A stretch of 64,000 nucleotides of DNA from Propioniciclava sp. MC1595 (GCF_017569205.1 NZ_CP071870.1:2728001-2792000), one strand, 5' to 3'; shown: positions 45,880 to 55,351, counted from the stretch's first letter. Program-made: numbers and translations. The notes: generated by a model from the sequence alone, not told the origin.

Positions 45880-46833
45880 CTAGGCCCAGTCTAAGTCCGG
45901 TCGCAGCGTTCTGAACCTGTCCCGCACAGCTCGCTCCCACGTGTCCCGATCAGGCTCGATGTCGCTGTTGATCGGGTAGGTGAACACCTCGCGGGCGTCG
46001 TGCAGGCCTACCCGCGTCCTGGAGTCGCCGTCATCGAGGTCGACGTAGCCCTCGTTGAAGTCGAAGTCACCCGAGTCGCGAACATCGACGACCTCGAGCA
46101 TCCCCGCCACGTTGCGGTCGGCACGCTTCAGCCAGCCGAGGATCCCCGACCGGCCTACATCATCCAGCTTTGCCTGAAGTCGGTACCGGGTTCGGGTGCG
46201 ATCCCCCTCGCCACCCACGTCGACCGACCTCAGATGCAGTTCGGCGTTCTTGGTGCGCTTGATCAGCTCGGCAAGGTAGTCGGGGTCGGTGACTTGGGTG
46301 GCGAACAGCTTGAACCACGGATCGCCCCCTGGACGCGCAGGGTCGAGCATGTCGGCGATGCTGAGCAGCTGCACCAGCGGGACGGCCGGCGCGACGCGGG
46401 AGATCGTCTCCACGGCCATGAGCCCAGGTCCGACGTCGCGGGGTGCAAGGAGTTCGACACGGTACTCGCGGGCGGGTGCGCGATCGGTGATGTCGACGTC
46501 TCCGTCGACCCCCATGAGCGTCGGGAACGACCCCGCCGACCCGTACTTGACGCGCATGGAGAGTCGTCGACCCACCTGTCCGCAATCGATGAGCCGGAGC
46601 ACCTTGTCGCCGGCGCCGATCGACTTCTTCGCCTCCAGGATTCCCAGGGCCTCGGCCTGCGCGTAGGTGAGCGTGGCGTCGAGGATCCACTCGTTGGCGA
46701 CGAACCCTCCCGCCAAGGCTGCGAAGCGTTCAAGAAGGTGCGCGCCAGCCTCCGTGCGCCACGGAGCATCCTTGCGGCCGTGACGCTCTCGCGGCTCGAC
46801 CTTGAAGACCCTGAACCCGTGCGGAGCCATCAA
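45880..46833 (-). CDS. Unknown 317-residue cytoplasmic protein
   Basis: The protein has no signal or membrane segment and is rich in mixed beta strands (KVLRLIDCGQVGRRLSMRV, YRLQAKLDDVGR, EGYVDLDDGDSRTRVGL). It ends with FRTLRPDLDWA. I do not recognise a family. The start overlaps the HTH gene's stop by 4 bp, and the membrane-protein gene follows. Its size and position suggest the sensor or enzyme of a three-gene unit. Confidence 0.65.
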   Translation of the reverse strand: MMAPHGFRVFKVEPRERHGRKDAPWRTEAGAHLLERFAALAGGFVANEWILDATLTYAQAEALGILEAKKSIGAGDKVLRLIDCGQVGRRLSMRVKYGSAGSFPTLMGVDGDVDITDRAPAREYRVELLAPRDVGPGLMAVETISRVAPAVPLVQLLSIADMLDPARPGGDPWFKLFATQVTDPDYLAELIKRTKNAELHLRSVDVGGEGDRTRTRYRLQAKLDDVGRSGILGWLKRADRNVAGMLEVVDVRDSGDFDFNEGYVDLDDGDSRTRVGLHDAREVFTYPINSDIEPDRDTWERAVRDRFRTLRPDLDWA

Positions 46834-47312
46834 CCCTCACCCTCGTCGCCGCGCCGGTCCTTGCCTGTCTGGACGTTGCGACGGGCCGCCAGTGGCTCGT
46901 GCGACTCCGCGTCGACGGCGGGGAAGTCGACAACCTCTCCGCCCCCGTCGTCGGGACTCTTCTTTCCTGGCTCGCCCGTGCTGGCACTGCTCCCACCCCT
47001 CTCCATCATCGCGTTGATGAGTTCAGTGAGTGCGTCGCGCTGCCGATCGTCCATCAGGCGCGAGACCGGCGGACCAACGTAGACCTTCCCTACGGGCTTC
47101 ATGCCGAGCCATGTCTCGACTGGTGCCCCACGGAGCGCCTGCTTGACCTTCAGCACGTTCCCGGGGTCCGCTTCGCCCTTCCCGTTGACCATCCGACGGA
47201 CAGTCTCGGTCGCAAGACCGGCCGCCCTTGCCAGGCTCGCGACCGACGGCGCTTCCCGATGGACGTAGCCGCAGAGGATCATCGCGCTGGCCCAAGGTTC
47301 TGGCGTACTCAC
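46830..47312 (-). CDS. HTH transcriptional regulator
   Basis: This 160-residue protein has an N-terminal XRE-type helix-turn-helix (SVASLARAAGLATETVRRMVNG, about residues 23-45). It is followed by a short helical segment and a low-complexity acidic, glycine-rich tail. The GTG start is 46 bp from an inverted repeat that is a likely operator. It could be the element's repressor and the target of the ImmA-like peptidase. Confidence 0.75.
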   Translation of the reverse strand: MSTPEPWASAMILCGYVHREAPSVASLARAAGLATETVRRMVNGKGEADPGNVLKVKQALRGAPVETWLGMKPVGKVYVGPPVSRLMDDRQRDALTELINAMMERGGSSASTGEPGKKSPDDGGGEVVDFPAVDAESHEPLAARRNVQTGKDRRGDEGEG

Positions 47313-47357
47313 GTCTACGAGGCTCCTAGCTCCTCCGCTACCGAGTCAACCGGGCCG

Positions 47358-47374
47358 GTAGACATCCCGTCTAC
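47358..47374. promoter_or_regulatory. Probable operator for the HTH regulator
   Basis: GTAGAC-ATCCC-GTCTAC is a perfect 6-bp inverted repeat upstream of the HTH gene; a further GTCTAC half-site lies at about 47313. Autoregulation is inferred. Confidence 0.45.
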
Positions 47375-47454
47375 AAGTTACAGGCGTGCGAGTCGGTTTA
47401 CGCGCAAAGCAACGCGCCCGCGGGTGGCACGGACGGTGCCCTAGGCCGTGTTGA

Positions 47455-48105
47455 TCAAGAGGCGGGGGCCGGGCGCGGCCAGTGATTCCATCCGACGGGA
47501 AGGTCGCGGAGGACGGGCTTGGCGTCTTTGAGGCGCTGGGCAGGAAGATCTTGGGAGCGGGATTTCCCGGAGCTCGCGCCGTCGGGATAGGTGAAGGCGT
47601 AATCGACCCAGGGGCGAAGTCCGCGTTCGATCGTCTCTCGGTAGTTGCCGCTGACAGTCGCGAACACTCGCTGCTCGAGTTCATCGGCTTCGGCCTCCCA
47701 GTTCGAGTCGCAAGCGTCGCAACCGCAGACTGGGTAGTGGAAGTCGTGCAATAGTCCCGCGTGCATGTAGATCCCCGGATAAGCGGTGAAGACCAACGTC
47801 AAGGACGCGCACTTCGGATCATTAGGACGTATCCGCACCGCGCGCACCACATCATGAAACGCGGGACGCAGCAGATCCGCTGCCACCTCAACACCCTCAT
47901 CGACCTCGACGTCATACGTCTCTCGGAGGTGGGCGATAAGGGCGTCAGCGACAACGTGCAGCGGTGCGAACCGCTCGGGATGCGTGTCGACCGAGTAGGT
48001 GTCTTCCGGAGGTGACCCGTGCCACCGACTCCCGTAGTTGATCACCGCGCCGTCAGCATCGCGGAACACCGGCGCTTCGATCAAAGGGCGAACGTAGGAA
48101 CTCAT
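47455..48105 (-). CDS. Passenger protein of the IS5-type element, function unknown
   Basis: This protein of about 216 residues has a CGCDACDSNWEAEADELE segment (residues about 144-160) that could bind metal, an aromatic-rich core (DYAFTYPDGASSG) and a Lys/Pro C-terminus (DLPVGWNHWPRP). It resembles actinobacterial uncharacterised proteins, perhaps DUF6226, which I cannot confirm. The ATG at 48105 is preferred; 48123 is possible. Its stop lies within the left terminal repeat region, so it travels with the IS. Confidence 0.7.
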   Translation of the reverse strand: MSSYVRPLIEAPVFRDADGAVINYGSRWHGSPPEDTYSVDTHPERFAPLHVVADALIAHLRETYDVEVDEGVEVAADLLRPAFHDVVRAVRIRPNDPKCASLTLVFTAYPGIYMHAGLLHDFHYPVCGCDACDSNWEAEADELEQRVFATVSGNYRETIERGLRPWVDYAFTYPDGASSGKSRSQDLPAQRLKDAKPVLRDLPVGWNHWPRPAPAS

Positions 48106-48142
48106 CCCGTCATCCTGCCGCATCGGCGCGGCGCCGGCCGGC

Positions 48143-48701
48143 CTATGGCCAGGCCGGACGGGACAGGTCCGTCTTGATCCAGATCAGCGTCGCAGCGAGG
48201 CTGATCGCGGCACGATAGTTGCGAGCGAGCTTGTCCGAACGCATCGCGATGCCGCGCCACTGCTTGAGCTTGTTGAAGCAGCGTTCGACGACGTTGCGGC
48301 CCTTGTAGCGTTCCTGCTGCTGATCGCCGAAGTCGATCGGTCGGCCTGGCTTCTTGCGGCGGTGCGCGATCTGATCGTCCCTCTCGGGGATCGTGGCCGC
48401 GATCCCTCTCGTGCGCAACCATGCACGGTTCGCCTTCGACGGGTAGCCCTTGTCGGCGAGCACCCGGTCGGGGCGGGTGCGCGGCCGGCCCTTCCCGTCG
48501 CGGGGCACGCGGATGTCCTCAAGCACGGCGGGCATCATCGTGGTGTCGTTGACATTCCCACCGGTGATGACCATGCCCAGCGGCCTTCCGCGGCCGTCGC
48601 AGACCAGGTGCAGCTTGGTCGTCAGGCCGCCACGGGAGCGTCCGATCCCGTGATCAGGCGGCTCGAACCACGGATTCTTGTGATTCGGCAGGGCCCCCTG
48701 T
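48143..48701 (-). pseudogene. IS5-family transposase, C-terminal part
   Basis: About 180 codons carry the distal DDE domain: DHGIGRSRGGLTTKLHLV, VLADKGYPSKANR (second Asp), and ERCFNKLKQWRGIAMRSDK (catalytic Glu and the following helix). It begins at the target duplication of the IS21-type insertion. The N-terminal part is at 56261-56609. The two parts are in frames that differ by one base at a GGGGGCCC run, which fits the two-frame, frameshift-fused transposases of the IS427 group or a one-base mutation. Confidence 0.88.
48695..48701. repeat. Target duplication CCCCTGT of the IS21-type element (left)
   Basis: The 7-bp CCCCTGT here recurs at 56261-56267, directly next to TGAGTATT...AATACTCA termini. 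Confidence 0.9.
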
Positions 48702-48826
48702 TGAGTATTCGGACCGTTGAGCACCACTGAATATTGCGATTGAGCACCACCGGATATTGCGGTTCGGCACCAGCCGATATTGCCGGTGAGCACCGCCCCT
48801 CGCGGAGCAGCGCCCACCGGCCCGGT

Positions 48827-49573
48827 TCAGCTGTTCGTGGCGGTGTGTTCGCGCATGTTGACGTCGCCGGTTTCGATCCAGACGGTGTTGTGGACGATGC
48901 GGTCCATGATCGCGTCGGCGTGGACGCCGGAGCCGAGGCGTTGGTGCCAGTCCTTCTTCGCGTACTGGGTGCAGAACACCGTCGAGGTGGCGTCGTAGCG
49001 CCGTTCGAGGAGCTCGAGCAGCATGGACCGGACGTCGTCGGTGGGTGGGTCGAGGAGCCATTCGTCGATCACGAGGAGCGTGAACGCGGCGTACTTTCGC
49101 AGCCACTTCTCTCTCCCCGCTGGCCGGTCCCGTGCAGCGGCCCAGGATTCTTCGAGGTCGGGCATCCGGATGTAGTGCGCCCGGTAGCGGTGCTGACACG
49201 CCTGCTTCGCCAACGCGGACCCGAGGTAGGACTTCCCGGACCCGGTGAACCCTTGGAAAACGACGTTCTGCTGCCTGCCGATGAACTGGCAGGTCCCGAG
49301 CTGAGCGATCACGCCCCTGTCGAGCCCGCGTTGCTCGAGCATGTCAACGCGTCGCAGGTCCGCGTTCGGGTAGCGCAGCCCGGCCCGGCGGATCAGGCCC
49401 TCGACCTTGGAGTGGGTGAACGCCGCGTGGGCGTCGTCGACAGCGATCTTGATCCGCTCCTCAAACACCACCCCGATCGTGAGGGCATCGTCCTGGGCCT
49501 CGAACGCGTCGACCAGCGACGCGACGCCCATCTCCCGCAGCTTCCGCTTCGTCTCCGAGTCGAGCCGGCTCAT
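48827..49573 (-). CDS. istB: IS21-family transposition ATPase IstB
   Basis: This 248-residue AAA+ ATPase of the IstB/DnaC type helps load the IstA transposase on target DNA. Walker A reads GFTGSGKS, Walker B reads LLVIDEW, and the N-terminal helical domain (ETKRKLREMGVASLVDAF) is typical. The ATG overlaps the istA stop (ATGA). It is the only gene of the transposon nest's outer layers that looks whole. Confidence 0.93.
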   Translation of the reverse strand: MSRLDSETKRKLREMGVASLVDAFEAQDDALTIGVVFEERIKIAVDDAHAAFTHSKVEGLIRRAGLRYPNADLRRVDMLEQRGLDRGVIAQLGTCQFIGRQQNVVFQGFTGSGKSYLGSALAKQACQHRYRAHYIRMPDLEESWAAARDRPAGREKWLRKYAAFTLLVIDEWLLDPPTDDVRSMLLELLERRYDATSTVFCTQYAKKDWHQRLGSGVHADAIMDRIVHNTVWIETGDVNMREHTATNS

Positions 49574-50407
49574 CGGGCGTCTCCGGCGTAGTAGTCGGCG
49601 CCGCGGACATACCCGGCCGGCTCCGCCGCGGGTGTCGACCATGCCTCACGGCCTGCGGGGTCGTCTTGCCTGGTCTCGAGGATGGGCCGCAGGTGCGCGT
49701 AGCGCGGCGACCTCACCCTCGACGCGAGAGCGACGCCGGCGGCAGCTTCGACGCGGTCGGCGGAGTACCGGCGTGTCATGCGGAGCACGGCCAGTGCGGC
49801 GCTGATGCCCTGCTCGTCGACGGGCACCGACTCGAAGATCCGGTTCACGACGATCGTGGTGTTCTCCCCGATCCTCGCCGCCCATTCCCGGATCCGTGGG
49901 GCGTCCCACTGCCGATACTGCGGACCGTCGGGCAGATCGCTGTCGTGGGTGCGGTACTCGTTCACCGTCCCGACCGGGGCAAGCAGATGACTGGTCAGTC
50001 TGTCCTGCCCGGCGAACACCTCGAGCATCCTGTCGGTGACTCGCAGATCGACCGCGCGGCCGATGTTCACGTAGGGGACGGAGTAGAAGTTCTTCTCGAA
50101 CACGACATGCCCGTTCTTCTGAACCTTGCGGCCGTAGACCCACTGGGAGATCTCGAACGCAACGGTCGGGAGCGGCCGCAGCAGCGGCTTCTCCTCACCC
50201 TCGAACACGCCCAAGCGGGAGCCGGCGCGCTTCTGGAACGGTTCCGCGTTGAACGCCCTCATCCGCTCGTAGACCGCAGCCCGCAACTCCGGCAACGTCG
50301 CGAACGTCTGGTTCCGCAGCGCCGCGATCACCCAGGTGGCGATGTTGCCGACGGTGTTCTCGACGCTCGCCTTGTCCTTCTTATCCCGAATTCGGGATAA
50401 GAAGGAC
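49570..50407 (-). pseudogene. istA: IS21-family transposase IstA, C-terminal part
   Basis: About 279 codons start at the RIT junction with KDKASVENTVGNIATWV, which holds the catalytic Glu of the DDE triad. They continue through the beta-barrel and tail (YSVPYVNIGRAVDL, RIFESVPVDEQGI). The N-terminal part lies at 55352-56099. The RIT element has entered only a few codons before the catalytic Glu. The stop overlaps istB. Confidence 0.9.
50374..50407. repeat. 34-bp perfect palindrome at the left RIT boundary
   Basis: The sequence centred on GAATTC (50390/50391) reads identically on both strands over 34 bases. Its arms (TTATCCCG and GTCCTTC) repeat the outer part of the RIT terminus and its target. 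It is present only at the left end. Confidence 0.9.
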
Positions 50408-51310
50408 TATCCCGAGGATCTGGTTATCCCGAGTCGTGGCCGTTGCTGCTTGTCAACGGGGGCTGTGGCTGGGGATCCTCGGGATAATCACGCTCCTGGC
50501 GTTCCAGTCGTAGGTTGCTCGTCTCTGCTGGGTTTTCGCTTGGAGGTGATCGGACATGGGTGTCTTTGTTGGCGAGGTGATCGCGCGGGCCGACGCGGCG
50601 GTCAGCGCTTTGGGGCATGCGCCCTCAACGTTGTGGCAGTACCGGTGGGCGTGGTCCCGGGTCGAGGTGTTCTGCGGCGAGCCTGACGTTGTTGAACTGA
50701 CCGACGAGGTGGTGGCCGGGTTCCTGCGGTGGGTGGCTGCCGAGCACGCTGAGGGCCGCATCAAGGAGTGGAAACGCAAGCTGCTCCGCAAGGGCATGTT
50801 GGTGTTGTCGGAAGTGGCCTCGACCGGCACGTACACGTGGAAAGTGACTCGAGGACGGCACCGCAATGAGGGCCTGACTACGGAGTTCCGTCCGGTACAG
50901 GAACAGTTCGAGCAGTGGCTGACCGGCCAGGGACTGGCACCGGCCACGACGGCCCTATACGCGACGGTCAGCCGGAAGGTCCTGGCCTGGCTGCCGGAGC
51001 GCGGAGTGGTCGATGTGCGGCGGGTGTCCGCGGGGGACGTGTCGGCGGCGGTGGCCTTCCTCGGCGTCAGCTACTCACCGGGCAGTATGCGGACCGTGTT
51101 GACCGCTTTGCGGGTGTGGTGCCGGTTCCTTGAGGACACCGGCCGGTCCGCGCGGCTGTCGCCGGCGGTGCCGGCGGCGAACTGCAGGCGTGTGCGGACG
51201 CTGGTGGTGTTGTCGGCTGACGACGTGGAGTTGGTGGTGGCTTCCCCCGATCCGGCCACACCGGTAGGACGCCGGAACCGGGCGATGCTCTTACTGGCGG
51301 CCAGGACGGG

Positions 51311-52790
51311 AGCCTGTCAAGTTGTCTGTGTGTGAGTGGGTCGGTTCACTTTCAGTTGATGTGGTTGTCGAGTCGGTCGGGGAAGGCGATGAGGAGGGCG
51401 CCGAGGGCAGCCTTCCAGCCTTGGGTGGTGGCGCCTTCTACGAGGTAGCCCGGTGCGGTGCGGGGCTCTCCCTTGGGTTTGCCGGCCTCCTTGGCTCGGG
51501 CGCGGGCCCGCTTGTCCTCGATGTCGCGGATCGCCAGCCACAACAGCTTGACCACGGAGTCGTCGTTGGGGAAATGGCCGCGGTTCTTGATGATCTTGCG
51601 TAGCTGGTAATTCAGCGACTCGATCGCATTCGTCGTGTAGATGATCCGTCTCACTTCGGGTGGGAATTCCAGGAACGGGATGAAGCGTTCCCACGCGTTC
51701 TCCCATGTCGCGACGGTCGCGGGATACTTCTTGCCCAGATCACTGGCAGCGAACTCGAGCAGGGCGGTCTCGGCGGCCTCCACGGTCGGGGCGGTGTAGA
51801 CCGGCCTCAGGGCGGCGGCCACCTTCTTGCGGTCGGTGTAGGACACGAACCGCATCGACGCGCGGATCAGGTGCACCGTGCACGTTTGCACGATCGCGCG
51901 CGGCCAGGTGGCTTCGATGGCCTCGGGGAACCCGGTCAGCCCATCGCAACACACGATCAGGGTGTCGGTGATGCCGCGGTTACGGAGCTCGGCCAGCACG
52001 CCGGCCCAGAACTTCGCGCCCTCGCTGGTCTGAACCCAGATCCCGAGTACGTGTTTCACTCCGTCCAGGTCGATACCGACCGCGATGTGGGCGGCCTTGT
52101 TGCGGACCTGGTGGCTGTCGCGGACCTTGACCACCAGCGCGTCGAGGTAGATGACCGGATAGACCGGGTCCAACGGCCGGGACTGCCACGCCTTGACCTC
52201 GTCGAGGACCGCGTCGGTGATCTTGCTGATCGTCTCGTGCGACAGCTCGGTGCCGATCGTGCGCGCGAGGTGGGCCTGGATGTCACGGATCGTCATCCCG
52301 CCCGCGTACAGGCTGATGATCATGTCAGCCAGCCCGCCGACCTGCCGTTCGCCTTGGGCACCAGCCGGGGCTCGAAGGTCGAGTGCCGGTCCCGCGGAAT
52401 GTCCAACGGTATCGACCCGACCTCGGAATGCACCGTCTTCGGGGTCGTCCCATTCCGGGAATTCGGCAACACCCGACCCGCCGGGTCGCCTTTCCGGTAA
52501 CCCAGATGCGAGGTCAACTCGGCGCCCAACCCACGCTCGAGAACGGCCTTGATCATTTCCGGGATGAAACCGCCATCCCCGGTCAGCTGCAGGTCGCCGT
52601 CGTCGATCCGGCCCATCAAGTCGTCCAGCAGGCCGGCGTCCAACATGTCCTGGATCGCCTCCCGCGCCGACGGGCGAGCACCCTCCAGCGGCCCGAACGG
52701 CCCCGACACAGTCTCGTCGTTCGTCGTCATCGTCACAGTCTCTACTCCCTTGAGTCAGGGACCCCTCCCACACAGACCATCTGACACCCC
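51311..52790 (-). mobile_element. IS256-family element inside RIT recombinase A
   Basis: This element of about 1.48 kb is flanked by CCAGGACGGG on both sides (51301-51310 and 52791-52800), an 8-10 bp duplication. The imperfect terminal inverted repeats share TGTCA followed by GTCTGTGTG. It contains one transposase gene, on the minus strand, with a frameshift. Confidence 0.88.
51352..52736 (-). pseudogene. IS256-family (mutator-type) transposase, frameshifted
   Basis: The N-terminal part (52736 to about 52340) has RKGDPAGRVLPNSRNGTTPKTV. The distal part has the DDE domain with YPVIYLDALVVKVRD, VCCDGLTGFPEAI, the CTVHLIRAS signature and YTTNAIESLNYQLRK, all diagnostic of IS256. The two are in different frames: a G is missing from CAAGGCGAAC near 52345, where relatives have GGG. 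With that base restored the protein would be about 460 residues, or 458 from the ATG at 52730. It is therefore inactive, or the base is an assembly error. Confidence 0.9.
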
Positions 52791-53283
52791 CCAGGACGGG
52801 GCTGCGTCCCAGCGATGTCGCCGGTCTTCGGCTGGCAGACATCGATTGGCGCCAAGCGATGATCACGGTGACCCAGCACAAGACCGGGACGGTGGTGGTG
52901 CTGCCGCTGCTGGCCGACGTCGGCGCGGCGCTCACCGACTATCTCCTGTCCGACCGACCGGCTCACGCGCTCGACGATCACGTGTTCCTGCGTTCCCAGG
53001 CCCCGCACGTCAGCTTGGGCTGCTCCGACCTGTATCACGTGGCGGCGGGCGCGTTCGCCCGCGCCCAGACGGTCAACACCAGTGGTACGGGGCGAGGGAT
53101 GCGGGTGCTGCGGGCGTCGTTGGCGACCGGCATGCTCCAGCAAGACGTGCCCCTGCCGGTGATCAGTGGTGCGTTGGGTCATCGCGGCATCGACTCGGCC
53201 AAGCACTATCTGGCAGGCGACGAGGCCCGGATGCGGCAGTGCTGCCTGGACTTCACTGGGATCGAACCGAACCGGGCACGGCC

Positions 53284-54258
53284 ATGACCGGGCTGGTCAG
53301 CGGCCTGGCCGGCCACATCGACGGCCTGCTCGAAGTCAAGCACGCGCTCGGGTACCCGTACACGACCTCGGAGCGACACCTGCGCGCGTTCGACGCGATG
53401 TGCGCCACCGAGTACCCGGGACAGGCCACGTTGAGCCGGCACATGGCGATGCGCTGGGCCACCAGCCGTCCCGGCGAGCACGTCAACGGGCAGCTGCGAC
53501 GCATCACCCCGGTCCGGCAGTTGGCCAAACACATGGCTGGGCTCGGGGTGGACGCCTATCTGATCCCGCCGGGCATCCCAGGCAAGCAGGTCCGTTACCG
53601 TCCGCACTTGTACACCCACGCAGAACTGCGGGCGATCTTCGACGCCGCCGACCAGATCGTGGCGACCCCTTACGGCGGGTGCCGGCATCTGATCATCCCG
53701 GTGGTCTTCCGGATGATCTACTGCCTGGGTCTGCGCCCCGGCGAGGCCCGCCGACTCCACCGCAATGACGTCGACCTGACCAAGGGCACCGTCCAGATCC
53801 GCGAATCGAAAGGACACAAGGACCGGGTGGTGTACCTGTCGGCCGACCTGCACGACTACTGCCGCCGCTACGACGCCACGATCCGCGCGCACCACCCGAA
53901 CCGGGTCGCGTTCTTCCCGAACCAGAGCGGTGGCTTCTACAGTGCGTGCACCCTGGACCACTGGTTCGGTCAACTCCTGGCTGTCGCCGAGGTGACCGGT
54001 ACAACCGGCGCGGGCTCGCCACCGCGGGTCTACGACTTGCGGCATGCGCATGTGATGGAAACGGTCAACCGGTGGGTGCGTGCGGGCCGCGACCCGCAGG
54101 CGCTGGTGATGTACCTGAGCCTGCACCTGGGGCACAGCAACCCCGAGGACACCTGGTACTACTTCCACCTGACCCCCGATTTCCATGCCGACCTGCGCCA
54201 GGTGGCCAACATCAGTATCGAGTCGGTCCTGCCCGAGGCCTCCCATGCACACGGATGA
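53284..54258 (+). CDS. RIT recombinase B
   Basis: This 324-residue tyrosine recombinase has the catalytic set GLRPGEARRL, HKDRVVYL, YDLRHAHVM and HLGHSNPEDTWYYFH. The ATG overlaps the recombinase A stop by 4 bp, and its end overlaps the start of recombinase C by 14 bp. Order and overlap match RIT elements, in which all three enzymes are kept together, suggesting they act as a complex. Confidence 0.9.
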   Translation: MTGLVSGLAGHIDGLLEVKHALGYPYTTSERHLRAFDAMCATEYPGQATLSRHMAMRWATSRPGEHVNGQLRRITPVRQLAKHMAGLGVDAYLIPPGIPGKQVRYRPHLYTHAELRAIFDAADQIVATPYGGCRHLIIPVVFRMIYCLGLRPGEARRLHRNDVDLTKGTVQIRESKGHKDRVVYLSADLHDYCRRYDATIRAHHPNRVAFFPNQSGGFYSACTLDHWFGQLLAVAEVTGTTGAGSPPRVYDLRHAHVMETVNRWVRAGRDPQALVMYLSLHLGHSNPEDTWYYFHLTPDFHADLRQVANISIESVLPEASHAHG

Positions 54259-55264
54259 CTTCTTCCGGCTCGTGCGTTCCTGGCTGACCGTCTACCTGCC
54301 GCGCTCACGTCGGCTCAGCGCCCATACCATCCGCTCGTACAAGACGGCGCTGACCATGCTGCTGGCCTACCTGCACGAAACCCGCGGGCTGGACCTGACC
54401 GCGGTCAGCTTCGAAGCCATCGACCACGCGACGATCCGGGGGTTCACCACCTGGCTGACCGACGACCGACACGTCAGCCCCGCCTCGGCCAACCAGCGTC
54501 TGGCAGCGATCAAGTCGTTCCTGTCGTTCTGCGCCGCAGAAGACCCGGCACTGGTCGCGGTCTGGCTGGACATCAAACAAGTCCGGCCCGCCCGGGTACC
54601 GGCCCGCGCCCCGGACGCGCTGAGCATGCCCGCCGTCGAGGCACTGATCCGCGCTCCGGGCCAGCGCACCCGCCAGGGCCTCCGTGACACCACCATCTTC
54701 TTGCTATTGTTCGACGCCGCCGCCCGGATCCAGGAAGTCCTCGACCTGACCCTCGCCGACCTCGACACCACCAGCGGGCACGGCCGGGTCATCCTGACTG
54801 GCAAGGGCCACAAGACCCGGACGATCCCGATCATGGACAAGACCTGCCGTCACCTTGACCAGTACCTCGACGCGTTCCACATCGGCACACCAGAGCCGGG
54901 AACGCTGCTGTTCTACACGGTCCGGGCCGGCCGTCACCAGCCGATGAGCCAAGACAACATCAACTACCTGCTGAACAAATACGCGGCAGCCGCCCGGCCG
55001 GGTTGCCCGGATGTCCCCCGACGGGTCCATGCCCACCAGTTGCGCCACGCGCGGGCCATGCAGATGCTGCGGGCTGGCGTACCCCTGCCGCACATCAAGG
55101 AGTTTCTCGGCCACGTCAACATCACCACCACCAGCGTCTACGCCACGGCCGACAACCAGATGGTGCGCGACGCGATCCAGAAAGCCGCCGGCGCCACCCC
55201 CGAACTCGCGCCCCTCTGGAAAGGAGACGACGACCTGATCCTCCGACTCGCAGGCCTCACGTAG
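54245..55264 (+). CDS. RIT recombinase C
   Basis: This 339-residue tyrosine recombinase has a core-binding domain (LSAHTIRSYKTALTMLLAYL) and catalytic boxes AARIQEVLDL (Arg), GKGHKTRTIPI (Lys), AHQLRHARAMQML (HxLRH) and FLGHVNITTTSVYA (GH..Y). The ATG at 54245 lies within the recombinase B gene. The stop abuts the right terminal repeat exactly. It is intact. Confidence 0.92.
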   Translation: MHTDDFFRLVRSWLTVYLPRSRRLSAHTIRSYKTALTMLLAYLHETRGLDLTAVSFEAIDHATIRGFTTWLTDDRHVSPASANQRLAAIKSFLSFCAAEDPALVAVWLDIKQVRPARVPARAPDALSMPAVEALIRAPGQRTRQGLRDTTIFLLLFDAAARIQEVLDLTLADLDTTSGHGRVILTGKGHKTRTIPIMDKTCRHLDQYLDAFHIGTPEPGTLLFYTVRAGRHQPMSQDNINYLLNKYAAAARPGCPDVPRRVHAHQLRHARAMQMLRAGVPLPHIKEFLGHVNITTTSVYATADNQMVRDAIQKAAGATPELAPLWKGDDDLILRLAGLT

Positions 55265-55351
55265 TTATCCCGAGGATCCCCAGCCACAGCCCCCGTTGAC
55301 AAGCAGCAACGGCCACGACTCGGGATAACCAGATCCTCGGGATAGTCCTTC
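55265..55351. repeat. Right 87-bp terminal inverted repeat of the RIT element
   Basis: Perfect reverse complement of 50401-50487 over 87 bases, including the outer GAAGGAC/GTCCTTC that may derive from the target. Confidence 0.92.

Larger units (their letters stand above)
50556..53287 (+). pseudogene. RIT recombinase A, split by the IS256-type element
   Basis: The first part (50556-51310) carries the core-binding domain (LAPATTALYATVSRKVLAWL) and ends RRNRAMLLLAARTG. The second part (52791-53287) resumes LRPSDVAGLRLADID, so the insertion falls just before the first catalytic arginine. The remainder has the KTGTVVVLPL strand, RVLRASLATGML in place of HxLRH, and ALGHRGIDSAKHYL (GH..Y). The joined gene is about 417 codons. 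Its stop overlaps the second recombinase start by 4 bp. The protein is presumably non-functional in its present state. Confidence 0.88.
50401..55351 (+). mobile_element. RIT element (recombinases in trio), split by an IS256-type element
   Basis: The element is flanked by 87-bp perfect inverted repeats (50401-50487 and 55265-55351). Within each repeat, TATCCCGAG occurs several times in both orientations. Inside are three overlapping tyrosine recombinase genes on the plus strand, the defining gene set of RIT elements. Without the IS256-type insertion it is about 3.5 kb. It sits in istA, between the second Asp and the Glu of the DDE triad. Confidence 0.92.

Noticed and set aside
51352-52935. Single uninterrupted transposase reading from 52935
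   Set aside because: The upstream part is out of frame; the true N-terminus is in another frame ending near 52320.
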